Positions 27,434-35,950 are shown, counted from the stretch's first letter. The stretch is DNA of 64,000 nt from Sulfitobacter mediterraneus (GCF_003054325.1 NZ_QBKU01000006.1:186001-250000); one strand, 5' to 3'. Numbers and translations: made by a program. The notes: generated from the letters alone by a model not told the origin.

Positions 27434-28894
27434 TCAGATACCCGCCGGAATGTTCAGCGGGTCTCGTTTGATCATCTTCGGGCTGGTCAGCGCCTTCCAC
27501 TTGCTCAGCGCCACATTGGCGCTTGGGAACGCCGGACGCGGGATAAACTTGCCTCGGCCTGGTTGTGGCTGGCTGTTTTGACCCCAGGCCCAGATCACAT
27601 CACCGCGGCTGAGGGTGTAACGGGCGTTGGCCGTGACCTCAAACCCCTCGAAAACGTTATAATCCAAAATCGAATGGTGATTGGCCGGGCTGATCGTCTT
27701 GGTGATCTTGGGATCCCATACCACGATATCGGCGTCCGCCCCTTCGACAATGGCACCCTTGCGCGGATAGATGTTGAGGATTTTCGCCACATTGGTCGAG
27801 GTCGCGGCGACAAATTCATTTGGCGTCAGACGTCCGGTTTCCACACCCTCGGTCCAAAGCACACCAAGACGTTCCTCAAGCCCGTTAGACCCGTTTGGAA
27901 TGATCCGGAAATCATCACGCCCGGCGCGTTTCTGTTCGGTATTGAACGCCGCGTGATCCGTGGCCACCACTTGCAAGCTGCCCGCCTGCAACCCGGCCCA
28001 CAGACTGTCCTGATGGTCTTTGGACCGGAACGGGGGCGACATCACCCGCCGCGCGGCATGGTCCCAATCCTTGTTGAAATATTCGCTCTCGTCCAAGGTC
28101 AGGAACTGGATCAGTGGTTCACCATAAACCCGCATCCCCTTCTGCCGTGCGCGGCGGATCGCCTCGTGGGTCTGCTCGCAGGACACATGCACGATGTACA
28201 AGGGCACACCTGCCGTATCGGCAATGGTGATCGCGCGGTTCGCCGCTTCGCCCTCAAGCTCAGGTGGACGGGAATAGGCATGACCCTCCGGGCCGGTGAT
28301 CCCCTGATCGAAATACTTCTGCTGCAACTCGGCGACCAGATCACCGTTCTCGGCATGTACCATCGGCAATGCACCCAGTTCGGCACAGCGCTTGAAAGAG
28401 GCGAACATCTCATCGTCCTCGATCATCAATGCGCCTTTGTAGGCCATGAAGTGTTTGAAAGAATTGACCCCCATATCCACGGCATCTTTCATCTCGTTAA
28501 AGACATTCTCGTCCCAACCCGTGATCGCCATGTGATAGCCGACATCAGAACAGATCTGCGGCGCCGACTTGCGATGCCACTCGTTGATCGCATTCTTGAT
28601 CGACCCATCCGCGCCGGGCAGGCAAAAATCAACCACCATGGTTGTCCCGCCGCAGGCCGCCGCCCATGTTCCGGTCTCGAATGTCTCTGCCGCAGTGGTG
28701 CCCATAAAGGGCATTTCCAAATGGGTGTGCGGATCGATGCCGCCGGGGATCACATAGGCGCCCTCGGCGTCGATGTATTCGTCCCCCTTGAGATCTTCAC
28801 CGATCTGCTTGATCGTTTCTCCCTCGATCAGCACATCCGCTTTCCACGTCCGGTCTGCCGTGCACACCATTCCGCCTTTGATCACCTTGCTCAT
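27434..28894 (-). CDS. hydA: Dihydropyrimidinase / D-hydantoinase
   Basis: This enzyme opens the ring of dihydrouracil or dihydrothymine to N-carbamoyl-beta-alanine (or its methyl form). The 486-residue amidohydrolase has the metal motif DPHTHLEMP (HxH), the carboxylated Lys region KHFMAYKGAL, later histidines in MVHAENGD and YIVHVSCEQT, and the catalytic Asp in VATDHAAF. Length is normal. GGGAGAAAGACG precedes the ATG. It sits in the operon between a small unknown gene and the ABC importer, as second-step enzyme of reductive pyrimidine degradation. Confidence 0.94.
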   Translation of the reverse strand: MSKVIKGGMVCTADRTWKADVLIEGETIKQIGEDLKGDEYIDAEGAYVIPGGIDPHTHLEMPFMGTTAAETFETGTWAAACGGTTMVVDFCLPGADGSIKNAINEWHRKSAPQICSDVGYHMAITGWDENVFNEMKDAVDMGVNSFKHFMAYKGALMIEDDEMFASFKRCAELGALPMVHAENGDLVAELQQKYFDQGITGPEGHAYSRPPELEGEAANRAITIADTAGVPLYIVHVSCEQTHEAIRRARQKGMRVYGEPLIQFLTLDESEYFNKDWDHAARRVMSPPFRSKDHQDSLWAGLQAGSLQVVATDHAAFNTEQKRAGRDDFRIIPNGSNGLEERLGVLWTEGVETGRLTPNEFVAATSTNVAKILNIYPRKGAIVEGADADIVVWDPKITKTISPANHHSILDYNVFEGFEVTANARYTLSRGDVIWAWGQNSQPQPGRGKFIPRPAFPSANVALSKWKALTSPKMIKRDPLNIPAGI

Positions 28895-28908
28895 CGTCTT
28901 TCTCCCAT

Positions 28909-28960
28909 CTTCTTTCTTTTTGGCCCCAAAATACTCCGGGGTTTGGGGCAGCGCCCCAAG
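28909..28960 (+). repeat. Dispersed GC-hairpin repeat, copy B
   Basis: The order is TTCTTTCTTTTTGGCC, CCAAAATACTCC, GGGG, then hairpin TTGGGGC-AGC-GCCCCAA. It lies inside the pyrimidine operon between the unknown small gene and hydA, inverted relative to transcription. Confidence 0.6.
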
Positions 28961-29290
28961 TCAAACCGATCCAAAACACCCCAGCGCGGGCCCATGCACA
29001 CCGATATCCAGAGGCCCAAAATCGCTTTCCACACACAGCGAGAAATATCCCGCCTTGGGCAGATAGACCACCCGGTAGGTGCCATCGCCTCGGCTGACGG
29101 ACCAACAGCGCTGGGTCAGGCCGCCTGAAAAGTTCACGGTGACCTCGGCGGGCGTGCACCGAAGCGCCGCAAAGTCCTGCGCGGTGCGTCTCAGCACGTC
29201 GTCCTGACTTTTCGCGGCCGCGTCCAGTTCGGCATCCAGCAAAGTATCAATCCGCTGTGCGGCTGATGGCTGTTGGTCGTTGCCCGTCAT
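28961..29290 (-). CDS. Unknown small protein inside the pyrimidine operon
   Basis: I do not recognise a family. The 109-residue product (start MTGNDQQPSAAQR) has an N-terminal helical part (IDTLLDAELDAAAKSQDDVLRR) and a beta-rich half with two or three cysteines (ALRCTPAEVTVNF, QRCWSVSR, YFSLCVESDFG). It ends with DIGVHGPALGCFGSV. There is no signal peptide or membrane helix. It lies between the amidase and the dihydropyrimidinase genes, so a role in pyrimidine degradation or its control is plausible but unproven. Codon character does not differ from its neighbours by eye. Confidence 0.7.
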   Translation of the reverse strand: MTGNDQQPSAAQRIDTLLDAELDAAAKSQDDVLRRTAQDFAALRCTPAEVTVNFSGGLTQRCWSVSRGDGTYRVVYLPKAGYFSLCVESDFGPLDIGVHGPALGCFGSV

Positions 29291-29345
29291 CGCCGGAATT
29301 TTTGAAAATTCCGGCCCGATCTTTTCAAAAAGATCGGCGTCCGTG

Positions 29346-30596
29346 TCACCCCACAACCTCCGCTGTTTCTACCACTGCATGCAGCAACACATCCGCCCCG
29401 GCCATCGCCCACTCCCTGGAGATTTCCTCGGCCTCATTGTGGCTCAGACCATCAACACACGGGCACATAACCATCGCAGTGGGCGCAACGCGGTTGATCC
29501 AGCAAGCATCATGCCCCGCACCTGAGATTAGGTTCATATGTGAATAACCCAAACGCTCTGCCGCATTGCGCACCGCTGTTACACAGCCGTCATCAAAGGC
29601 CACCGGATCAAATCCGCCAACTTTCTCAAATTCGATCTGCAACCCCATGTCATCTGCAATCTTCTGCCCCTCAACACGCAACCGCGCCTCCATGTCTTCG
29701 ATCACGTTCAATTCGGGCGACCGGAAATCAACCGTAAACACCACTTTGCCGGGGATCACGTTACGCGAGTTGGGATAGACATCGATATGCCCTGCCGCGC
29801 CCACCGCATGAGGCGCGTGGGACCATGCAATCTCATCCACCTTGTCCAGAATGCGCGCCATGCCCAGCCCTGCGTTCTTGCGCATCGGCATCGGGGTTGA
29901 ACCAGTGTGACTGTCCTTGCCGTGGATCGTCACTTGCGTCCAGCTCAGACCCTGCCCATGCGTGACAACTCCGATGTCCTTGCCCTCAGCCTCAAGGATC
30001 GGGCCTTGCTCGATGTGCAACTCGAAAAACGCATGCATCTTGCGGGCACCGGTCTCTTCTTCGCCGCGCCAGCCAATCCGTTTGAGTTCATCGCCAAATT
30101 TCTTGCCCTCGGCATCTTCGCGGTCATACGCCCAGTCTTGCGTATGAATGCCCGCAAACACCCCCGATGACAGCATCGCGGGGGCATAGCGTGTGCCCTC
30201 TTCATTGGTAAAGTTGGTCACAACAATTGGATGTTTGGTTTTGATCCCCAGATCATTCATCGTGCGCAGAATTTCCAGCCCGCCCAGAACGCCCAACACA
30301 CCATCATATTTGCCGCCCGTTGGCTGGGTGTCCAAATGGCTGCCCACATAGACAGGCAGCGCATCGGGATCGGTGCCTTCGCGGCGGGCAAACATATTGC
30401 CCATCTGATCCAGACCCATGGTGCAGCCTGCATCCTCACACCATTTTTGGAACAATGCCCGGCCTTCGCCATCCTCGTCGGTGACCGTCTGGCGATTGTT
30501 ACCTCCCGCCACACCCGGCCCGATCTTGGCCATTTCCATCAGGCTGTCCCACAAACGATCAGGGTTGATCTTTAGGTTTTCTCCGGGGGCTGGCAT
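29346..30596 (-). CDS. N-carbamoyl-beta-alanine amidase (Zn-dependent hydantoinase/carbamoylase family)
   Basis: This M20-type hydrolase would release beta-alanine, CO2 and ammonia from N-carbamoyl-beta-alanine, the last step of the pathway. In the 416-residue protein the metal ligands appear in order: VGSHLDTQPTGGKYDGVLG, NFTNEEGTRYAP (Glu-Glu), and FFELHIEQGPILE. The late histidine is in SGAGHDACW. The start at 30596 is set by CAAGGAGCCCGCCC; the frame is open upstream across the operator, but no gene is likely there. It is the first gene of the operon, diverging from rutR. Confidence 0.92.
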   Translation of the reverse strand: MPAPGENLKINPDRLWDSLMEMAKIGPGVAGGNNRQTVTDEDGEGRALFQKWCEDAGCTMGLDQMGNMFARREGTDPDALPVYVGSHLDTQPTGGKYDGVLGVLGGLEILRTMNDLGIKTKHPIVVTNFTNEEGTRYAPAMLSSGVFAGIHTQDWAYDREDAEGKKFGDELKRIGWRGEEETGARKMHAFFELHIEQGPILEAEGKDIGVVTHGQGLSWTQVTIHGKDSHTGSTPMPMRKNAGLGMARILDKVDEIAWSHAPHAVGAAGHIDVYPNSRNVIPGKVVFTVDFRSPELNVIEDMEARLRVEGQKIADDMGLQIEFEKVGGFDPVAFDDGCVTAVRNAAERLGYSHMNLISGAGHDACWINRVAPTAMVMCPCVDGLSHNEAEEISREWAMAGADVLLHAVVETAEVVG

Positions 30597-30629
30597 GGGC
30601 GGGCTCCTTGATCGGCTAGCATCAGAAAT

Positions 30630-30645
30630 TTTACCATTTGGTAAA
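30630..30645. promoter_or_regulatory. RutR operator (rutR / pyrimidine operon)
   Basis: The perfect palindrome TTTACCA-TT-TGGTAAA has the same 7-2-7 form and core (ACCA/TGGT) as the E. coli RutR site TTGACCA-nn-TGGTCAA. It lies in the divergent gap between rutR and the amidase gene, close to the expected transcription start of the amidase operon. Confidence 0.8.
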
Positions 30646-30648
30646 TCC

Positions 30649-30677
30649 ACGATTGCGTCTACCATGTTCCCTGTCAA
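30649..30677 (-). promoter_or_regulatory. Possible promoter of the pyrimidine operon
   Basis: A consensus -35 (TTGACA, 30677 to 30672) is followed at 17 bases by a weak -10 (AATCGT, 30654 to 30649). The start point would fall within the RutR palindrome, consistent with repression. Confidence 0.35.
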
Positions 30678-30752
30678 GAACTGGTTTTACATAGAAAGCC
30701 CGTATAGAGGTAAGATGCCTTTTTTTGCGGCAACAACAAGGATTTCGCCACG

Positions 30753-31364
30753 GTGCCTGATACGAAAAAGCCAAGTCGCATTCAAATGCGCAATCGCCGC
30801 GTTATTCTTGATGCCGCTCTGGATGTATTTTCCCGCCACGGCTATCGCGGTGCGACCCTTGACCAAATCGCGACAGAGGCCGGGCTAAGCAAGCCGAACA
30901 TCCTGTATTATTTTAACGGCAAGGAAGAGATTCACGTCACCTTGCTGAGCCAGCTGATGGAAACCTGGTTGGATCCTTTGGTCGAGATGGACGCAGGCGG
31001 CGACCCGCTGGATGAAATCCTGGCCTATGTGCAGCGCAAGCTGGACATGACCCGCGATTTACCCCGCGAAAGCCGGCTCTTTGCCAATGAAATTCTGCAA
31101 GGTGCGCCGCGAATGGGCTCGCAATTGCATGATGGCCTCAAACCGTTGTTTGACGAAAAATGCGCGGTGATTACAGGCTGGGTCGCTGCGGGGAAACTGG
31201 CGCCGGTTGATCCGCGGCATCTGCTGTTCTCGATCTGGGCCACAACCCAGCACTACGCTGATTTCGAAGTCCAGGTGGATACCCTTTTGGGGGGCGGCGC
31301 CGAGGTGTTTGACGGCGCTGCCGCACATCTAGAGACCTTGTTCCGCAAGTTACTGACCCCGTAA
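30753..31364 (+). CDS. rutR: TetR-family repressor RutR
   Basis: RutR represses pyrimidine-use genes and releases DNA on binding uracil. The 203-residue protein has the TetR helix-turn-helix (ILDAALDVFSRHGYRGATL ... AGLSKPNILYYFNGKEEI). Its ligand domain is strongly RutR-like, with SRLFANEILQGAP, LFDEKCAVITGWVAAGKLAP and IWATTQHYADF. Its gene diverges from the amidase, dihydropyrimidinase and importer operon, and two palindromes of the RutR type are found in the region. Orthology to E. coli RutR is therefore well supported even though the E. coli target pathway (RutA-G) is absent here. Confidence 0.9.
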   Translation: MPDTKKPSRIQMRNRRVILDAALDVFSRHGYRGATLDQIATEAGLSKPNILYYFNGKEEIHVTLLSQLMETWLDPLVEMDAGGDPLDEILAYVQRKLDMTRDLPRESRLFANEILQGAPRMGSQLHDGLKPLFDEKCAVITGWVAAGKLAPVDPRHLLFSIWATTQHYADFEVQVDTLLGGGAEVFDGAAAHLETLFRKLLTP

Positions 31365-31477
31365 ACACTTGATTAACTGCAATTGCGACTGATCTGCCGC
31401 CTTAAGCTGCCATTTACACATTTGGCCCAAGGTGAATGCGGGTGGCGGGCTCCTCTTGATCAAGATCGGAGCACAGC

Positions 31478-31840
31478 ATGAGTTCTATCTTACTTTCCAA
31501 TCCGTTTGTCACACAGGCGCCTCCGCCCGGTGTTGCGGCAGAAACCACCAGCGTTCCCGTAATCGCGCCGACCATCGCCGCCTCGCAGGGGCGTGCGGCG
31601 GGCAACAGCACCGGTTTTTCCGGATCGGGCAACAGTGGCACAAGCGATCAAGGCGCAAACGTCGCGCTGTTTCGCAAGATGACCAACGGCGCGTTCCCCC
31701 GCCCGGCCGATGCGACCCGAAGTTCGGTTGTCGCGGCACAAACCCAAACAGAAAAACCGGCACCTTTGCCCGGTGCCGGCCTTCCCGAAGTGTCGATGCC
31801 TGACCCGCTGCCGACCTCGCCCTTTCTTAAGAAAGGATAA
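31478..31840 (+). CDS. Unknown low-complexity protein downstream of rutR
   Basis: No family is recognised. The 120-residue product is rich in Ala, Pro, Ser, Thr and Gly, with a Gly/Ser/Asn stretch in the middle (AGNSTGFSGSGNSGTSDQG) and a proline-rich end (PDPLPTSPFLKKG). It looks disordered, with no signal peptide, membrane helix or cysteine. A GC hairpin (CCGGCACC / GGTGCCGG, 31756-31779) lies inside the 3' end of the frame. It follows rutR by 113 bases on the same strand and is convergent with preA. Whether it is expressed is uncertain. Confidence 0.5.
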   Translation: MSSILLSNPFVTQAPPPGVAAETTSVPVIAPTIAASQGRAAGNSTGFSGSGNSGTSDQGANVALFRKMTNGAFPRPADATRSSVVAAQTQTEKPAPLPGAGLPEVSMPDPLPTSPFLKKG

Positions 31841-31863
31841 GGTCAACAGGTCGGGAGGAGCTG

Positions 31864-33165
31864 TTATTCTGCCGCGTTGGCGGCAGGGTTGTTGGGATGG
31901 GTTGTCCAATTGGCATAGTCCGGCTGGACAACTTTTCCTGTCCGCGGATCAGTCTCGCCCGGTGCCATGGCCTCCATCGTGATGCAGTCTTCGACCGGGC
32001 AAACATTGACGCACAGGTTGCAGGCCACGCATTCCTCGTCGATCACAGTAAAGGTGCGATCCTCGGACATAGCAATCGCCTGATGCGAGGTGTCTTCGCA
32101 GGCGGCAAAACAACGCCCGCAGGAAATGCACAGATCCTGATCAATCTTCGCCTTTGCGATGTAGTTCAGGTTCAACTGGTTCCAGTCGGTCACATTCGGC
32201 ACCGCGCGGCCAACAATTTCGTCAACCGACGTGATGCCCTTGCTGTCCATATAATCGCTCAGACCTGAGATCATTTCCTGCACGATCTTGAAGCCATAGG
32301 TCATCGCCGCGGTGCAGACCTGCACATTGCCAGCCCCCAAAGCGAGGAATTCGGCCGCGTCTTTCCATGTTGTGACCCCGCCAATGCCGCTGATTGGCAG
32401 GCCTTGCAGGCCCGGATCACGCGCAATTTCCGCCACCATGTTCAGGGCGATGGGTTTGACCGCAGGTCCGCAATAGCCGCCATGGGCACCTTTGCCGTCG
32501 ATGGTCGGTTCTGGCGCAAAGAGATCCAGATCAACAGATGTGATCGAATTGATCGTGTTGATCAGGCTCACCGCATCCGCGCCGCCGCGCTTGGCCGCTT
32601 CGGCGGGTTTGCGCACGTCGGTGATGTTTGGCGTCAGTTTCACGATTACCGGCATCCGCGTGTTCGCTTTGACCCAACGGGTGACCATTTCGATGTATTC
32701 CGGCACCTGCCCCACGGCCGATCCCATGCCCCGTTCGCTCATCCCATGCGGGCAGCCAAAGTTCAGTTCGACCCCATCTGCGCCGGTTTCTTCGACACGC
32801 GGCAAGATCATCTTCCACGGCTCTTCCTCACAAGGCACCATGAGCGAGACAATCATCGCTTGGGCAGGGTAGTCGCGCTTGACCTCTTTGATCTCGTCCA
32901 GATTGGTCTGCAACGGACGGTCGGTGATCAGCTCAATGTTGTTCAGCCCCAAAAGCCGGCGGTCCGCACCATAGATCGCGCCATAACGCGGGCCATTAAC
33001 GTTGACCACATGTGGGTCTAACCCAAGGGTTTTCCACACCACACCGCCCCAGCCCGCATCAAAGGCGCGGCGCACGTTGTACGCTTTGTCCGTCGGCGGC
33101 GCAGAGGCCAGCCAGAACGGGTTTGGGGATTTGATCCCGATGAAATTGCTTGTCAGATCAGCCAT
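31864..33165 (-). CDS. preA: NAD-dependent dihydropyrimidine dehydrogenase, catalytic subunit
   Basis: PreA with PreT reduces uracil and thymine to the dihydro forms, the first step of reductive degradation. The 433-residue protein has an FMN-binding barrel of the dihydroorotate dehydrogenase type, with the catalytic cysteine in NFGCPHGMSERGMGSAVGQ. A C-terminal 2x[4Fe-4S] ferredoxin domain follows (CISCGRCFAACEDTSHQ and CVACNLCVNVCPVEDC). It is downstream of preT on the same strand with a 25-base gap. The operon is separate from the hydA operon but shares a RutR-type operator. Confidence 0.95.
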   Translation of the reverse strand: MADLTSNFIGIKSPNPFWLASAPPTDKAYNVRRAFDAGWGGVVWKTLGLDPHVVNVNGPRYGAIYGADRRLLGLNNIELITDRPLQTNLDEIKEVKRDYPAQAMIVSLMVPCEEEPWKMILPRVEETGADGVELNFGCPHGMSERGMGSAVGQVPEYIEMVTRWVKANTRMPVIVKLTPNITDVRKPAEAAKRGGADAVSLINTINSITSVDLDLFAPEPTIDGKGAHGGYCGPAVKPIALNMVAEIARDPGLQGLPISGIGGVTTWKDAAEFLALGAGNVQVCTAAMTYGFKIVQEMISGLSDYMDSKGITSVDEIVGRAVPNVTDWNQLNLNYIAKAKIDQDLCISCGRCFAACEDTSHQAIAMSEDRTFTVIDEECVACNLCVNVCPVEDCITMEAMAPGETDPRTGKVVQPDYANWTTHPNNPAANAAE

Positions 33166-33190
33166 TCTTCACTCTCCCGTTGGGTGGGGT

Positions 33191-34513
33191 TCAACCCACC
33201 AACACCCCATGCATATCCATTGCCGCATCACGGCCCTCGGCCACAGCGGTCACCGTCAGGTCATCGCCGCCAGATGCGCAATCGCCCCCGGCCCAGACAC
33301 CGTCCAGCGACGTGCGCCCCGTGCCATCCACTTTGATCTTGCGGCCATCCAGTTCTGGCAGGTCATCCCCTTCAAGGGTCTGGCCGATTGCCTTGAACAC
33401 CTGATCCGCAGCAAGGCGCAGCGTCTGGCCCGTGCCGTTCATGTCTTCGTCAACATATTCAAATTCGATCTCGCGCACCGCGCCATTGCCATGCACCGCC
33501 TTTGGCACCGCATGGGTTACGATCCGCACCCCCTTGGACGCGGCCAGATCCTGTTCAAAGGCACTGGCATTCATCCGGTCACGGCCACGGCGATAAACCA
33601 ACGTGACATTCAACGCGCCCAGCAGCTTGGCCTGTACGGCGGCATCTACGGCAGTCATACCGCCGCCGATCACCACAACATCACGGCCAATAGGCACCGT
33701 TGCAAAATCGCTGGCTTGCCGCAGATCGGCGATGAAATCCACCGCATCTGTCACGCCGCCCTTATCCTCGCCCTCTGCGCCCAGCGCGTTAACGCCGCCC
33801 AGACCAATCCCGAGGAACACCGCGTCATACGCATCGCGCAGACCTTGCAGGGTGATCCCCTGCCCCAGTTTGGCATCATGTTGCAGCGTGATCCCGCCAA
33901 TCTTCAGCAGCCAATCCACCTCGCCCTGCGCAAACCCATCCGGCGTCTTGTAGGCCGCGATCCCGTATTCATTGAGCCCGCCGGGCTTGGGCCGCGCGTC
34001 GTGCACCACGACATCATGCCCCATCATCGCCAAACGGTGCGCCGCCGATAGGCCCGCAGGCCCCGCGCCCACGACCGCCACTTTCTTGCCCGTGGCCGCA
34101 CCGCGTTCAAACGGATGTATACCCTGCTCTTGCAAATGGTCGGTTGCATAGCGCTGCAACTGACCAATCAAAACAGGCTTGCCCTCCGCCAATTCCCGCA
34201 CGCAGGCCTCTTCACAAAGCGTTTCTGTCGGACAAACGCGCGCGCACATACCGCCCATGATGTTCTGGCTCAGGATCGTTTTGGCGGCCGCATCAGGCGT
34301 GCCAGTGGCGATCTGGCGGATGAACAGCGGAATATCAATATCCGTCGGACAGGCCGTGATGCAGGGCGCATCATGGCAGAAATAGCAGCGGTCGGCCGCC
34401 ACCAACGCCTCATGCGCATCAAGCGGCGGATGCAAATCCGAAAACTGCGCTTCGTAACTCTCTTGATCCAACCTGCCCGGTTTGATCCCTTCGGCAAAAA
34501 CGTCTGATGACAT
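33191..34513 (-). CDS. preT: NAD-dependent dihydropyrimidine dehydrogenase, electron-transfer subunit
   Basis: This 440-residue flavoprotein resembles the small subunit of glutamate synthase. The N-terminal cysteine clusters CYFCHDAPCITACPTDI and CARVCPTETLCEEAC hold 4Fe-4S centres. Two dinucleotide folds follow: VAVVGAGPAGLSAAHRLA for FAD and VVVIGGGMTAVDAAVQA for NAD(P). It passes electrons from NAD(P)H to PreA. The start is the ATG at 34513 with AGGGGTG eight bases before it; a GTG three codons upstream is possible. A RutR-like palindrome lies 55 bases upstream. Confidence 0.93.
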   Translation of the reverse strand: MSSDVFAEGIKPGRLDQESYEAQFSDLHPPLDAHEALVAADRCYFCHDAPCITACPTDIDIPLFIRQIATGTPDAAAKTILSQNIMGGMCARVCPTETLCEEACVRELAEGKPVLIGQLQRYATDHLQEQGIHPFERGAATGKKVAVVGAGPAGLSAAHRLAMMGHDVVVHDARPKPGGLNEYGIAAYKTPDGFAQGEVDWLLKIGGITLQHDAKLGQGITLQGLRDAYDAVFLGIGLGGVNALGAEGEDKGGVTDAVDFIADLRQASDFATVPIGRDVVVIGGGMTAVDAAVQAKLLGALNVTLVYRRGRDRMNASAFEQDLAASKGVRIVTHAVPKAVHGNGAVREIEFEYVDEDMNGTGQTLRLAADQVFKAIGQTLEGDDLPELDGRKIKVDGTGRTSLDGVWAGGDCASGGDDLTVTAVAEGRDAAMDMHGVLVG

Positions 34514-34567
34514 CTGGTACACCCCTGAATGACCTGATTTTTCAAAACGGTCTCACGGATTCATTTT

Positions 34568-34583
34568 TTTATCAACTGGTAAA
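34568..34583. promoter_or_regulatory. Second RutR operator (preT-preA operon)
   Basis: TTTATCA-AC-TGGTAAA differs from the rutR-side palindrome by one base in the left arm and extends by one more base pair outside. It lies upstream of preT where a -10 element would be expected. Confidence 0.7.
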
Positions 34584-34671
34584 ATTATTGCAGCGGCAAG
34601 AAATTGGTCTCCCGACCGTTACTGCACAGTCTTTGGGCGAAACACAAAGGCCGCTATTTCCGCGTTGTCTG

Positions 34672-35469
34672 TCAAATATTGGCTCTTGCGGCCCAAGCCC
34701 GCGCGGGCAAACTGATCTCGCCTCCACTGTCCAGTTGCCGTGCAAGCGCGGCTTTCAACGCATCGCGGTGATCCGGATCCAGACTTCCACAAAAGCCCGG
34801 CGCGGGACCGGCCCCCATGGTGAAGGGTTTCCAGAACGCCTCAAAATCCGGGAAAACTGTTGCGATTTCAATGGGGGCGACCTCAGGTTGCGCAAGCCCC
34901 GCTTCGGAGCAAAGATCCCGCAAGCCTGATCGCGTGCAAAACGGAAACCGTGCGCTTTCGTTCAGTTCAGTGGCAGCGGGATCAACCTCTGCTGCGGCGG
35001 TCCAGAAGGCATCAATGAACCCCATACCGCCGCCGGGATAGTCCCAAACATAAAACGACAACAGCCCACCAGGCCGCAGGACACGTTGGATCTCGTGCAG
35101 CGCAGCCGGCCTTTCGGGGACGAAATTCAACACCAAGGCTGAGGTGACAACATCAACACTGGCGTCCGCCGCAGGCAAATTCTGCGCCTGCGCCTGACCA
35201 AATGCGGCACGTGGATCGGCAATTTCCTTTTGCGCATGCTTCACAAAATCTTCGGATTGATCCGTGGCGAGGACTGATTTCGGATCTGCTTTGGCCAGTA
35301 TTGCATTGGTCAGCGCCCCTGTGCCGCACCCGATCTCAAGCCAGTCAACTTGCGCTGGTGGTTTGAGCCATTCCAGATAGGAAGACGCAATTTTTCGACT
35401 CCAGCGCCCCATGTAATGCTCATAACTGTCCCCCATGCTCCACGCGTCATGTTTGCTGTCTGATGGCAT
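34672..35469 (-). CDS. Class I SAM-dependent methyltransferase
   Basis: The 265-residue protein has the Rossmann-type methyltransferase core. Motif I is WLEIGCGTGALTNAIL, the acidic residue follows in VLATDQSEDF, and motif IV is in VDVVTSALVLNFVPERPAAL, the usual pattern of methyltransferase-11 family enzymes of the UbiE/COQ5 kind. A tryptophan- and acid-rich C-terminal part may bind substrate. The acceptor is unknown. AAAGGGACC precedes the ATG. It diverges from the RidA-like gene across 70 bases. Confidence 0.85.
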   Translation of the reverse strand: MPSDSKHDAWSMGDSYEHYMGRWSRKIASSYLEWLKPPAQVDWLEIGCGTGALTNAILAKADPKSVLATDQSEDFVKHAQKEIADPRAAFGQAQAQNLPAADASVDVVTSALVLNFVPERPAALHEIQRVLRPGGLLSFYVWDYPGGGMGFIDAFWTAAAEVDPAATELNESARFPFCTRSGLRDLCSEAGLAQPEVAPIEIATVFPDFEAFWKPFTMGAGPAPGFCGSLDPDHRDALKAALARQLDSGGEISLPARAWAARANI

Positions 35470-35539
35470 TTTAGGTCCCTTTCCATAGCGATGTTGCTAG
35501 AGTGCGTGGCAGCATGCGCCTCAAACAGGGAATTTCAAA

Positions 35540-35950
35540 ATGATATTTGACCGGGAACTTATCTCAAACGGCAACCCAATGGAAAAGATCGTCGGCTTTA
35601 GCCGCGCTGTGCGAGTCGGGCCTTTCATATCTGTCGGTGGCACCGCACCGGTTGGGGCAGACGGCAAAACCGTTGGCGTTGGCGATGTTGGCGCCCAAAC
35701 GCGTCAATGTATCGAGATCATCAAACAAGCGTTGGAGCAGGCAGGATCAGGGCTACATGACGTGGTGCGCACACGGGTCATCCTGACCAATATTGACGAT
35801 TGGAAAGCCGCCATTGATGTGCGCAAAGAGTACTTTGTTGATGTGCGTCCGGTGGACACGATCATGGCTGTAGACCGGTTCGTAAACCCCGAATGGCTGG
35901 TTGAGCTGGAGGCCGATGCGATCATCGGCGGCTGGGGCGGCGCGGGCTAG
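35540..35950 (+). CDS. RidA family protein lacking the catalytic arginine
   Basis: The 136-residue protein has the YjgF/YER057c/UK114 (Rid) fold, seen in RAVRVGPFISVGGTAPVGADG, QTRQCIEIIKQALEQAGSGLHDVVRTRVILTN and the closing VELEADAII. In active RidA an arginine in the segment P-A-R-S binds the imine substrate. Here the matching segment reads RPVDTIMAVDRF, with Asp or Val in its place, so imine deaminase activity is doubtful. It is probably a Rid subfamily with another role. Its last 4 bases overlap the convergent SRAP gene. Confidence 0.85.
   Translation: MIFDRELISNGNPMEKIVGFSRAVRVGPFISVGGTAPVGADGKTVGVGDVGAQTRQCIEIIKQALEQAGSGLHDVVRTRVILTNIDDWKAAIDVRKEYFVDVRPVDTIMAVDRFVNPEWLVELEADAIIGGWGGAG

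Noticed and set aside
27380-29128. 582-codon open frame opposite hydA
   Set aside because: The hydA frame has complete amidohydrolase motifs. The opposite frame shows no family and unusual composition.
31756-31779. Strong GC hairpin (CCGGCACC / GGTGCCGG) considered as a terminator
   Set aside because: It has no T-run and lies within the coding frame of the small gene at 31478-31840.
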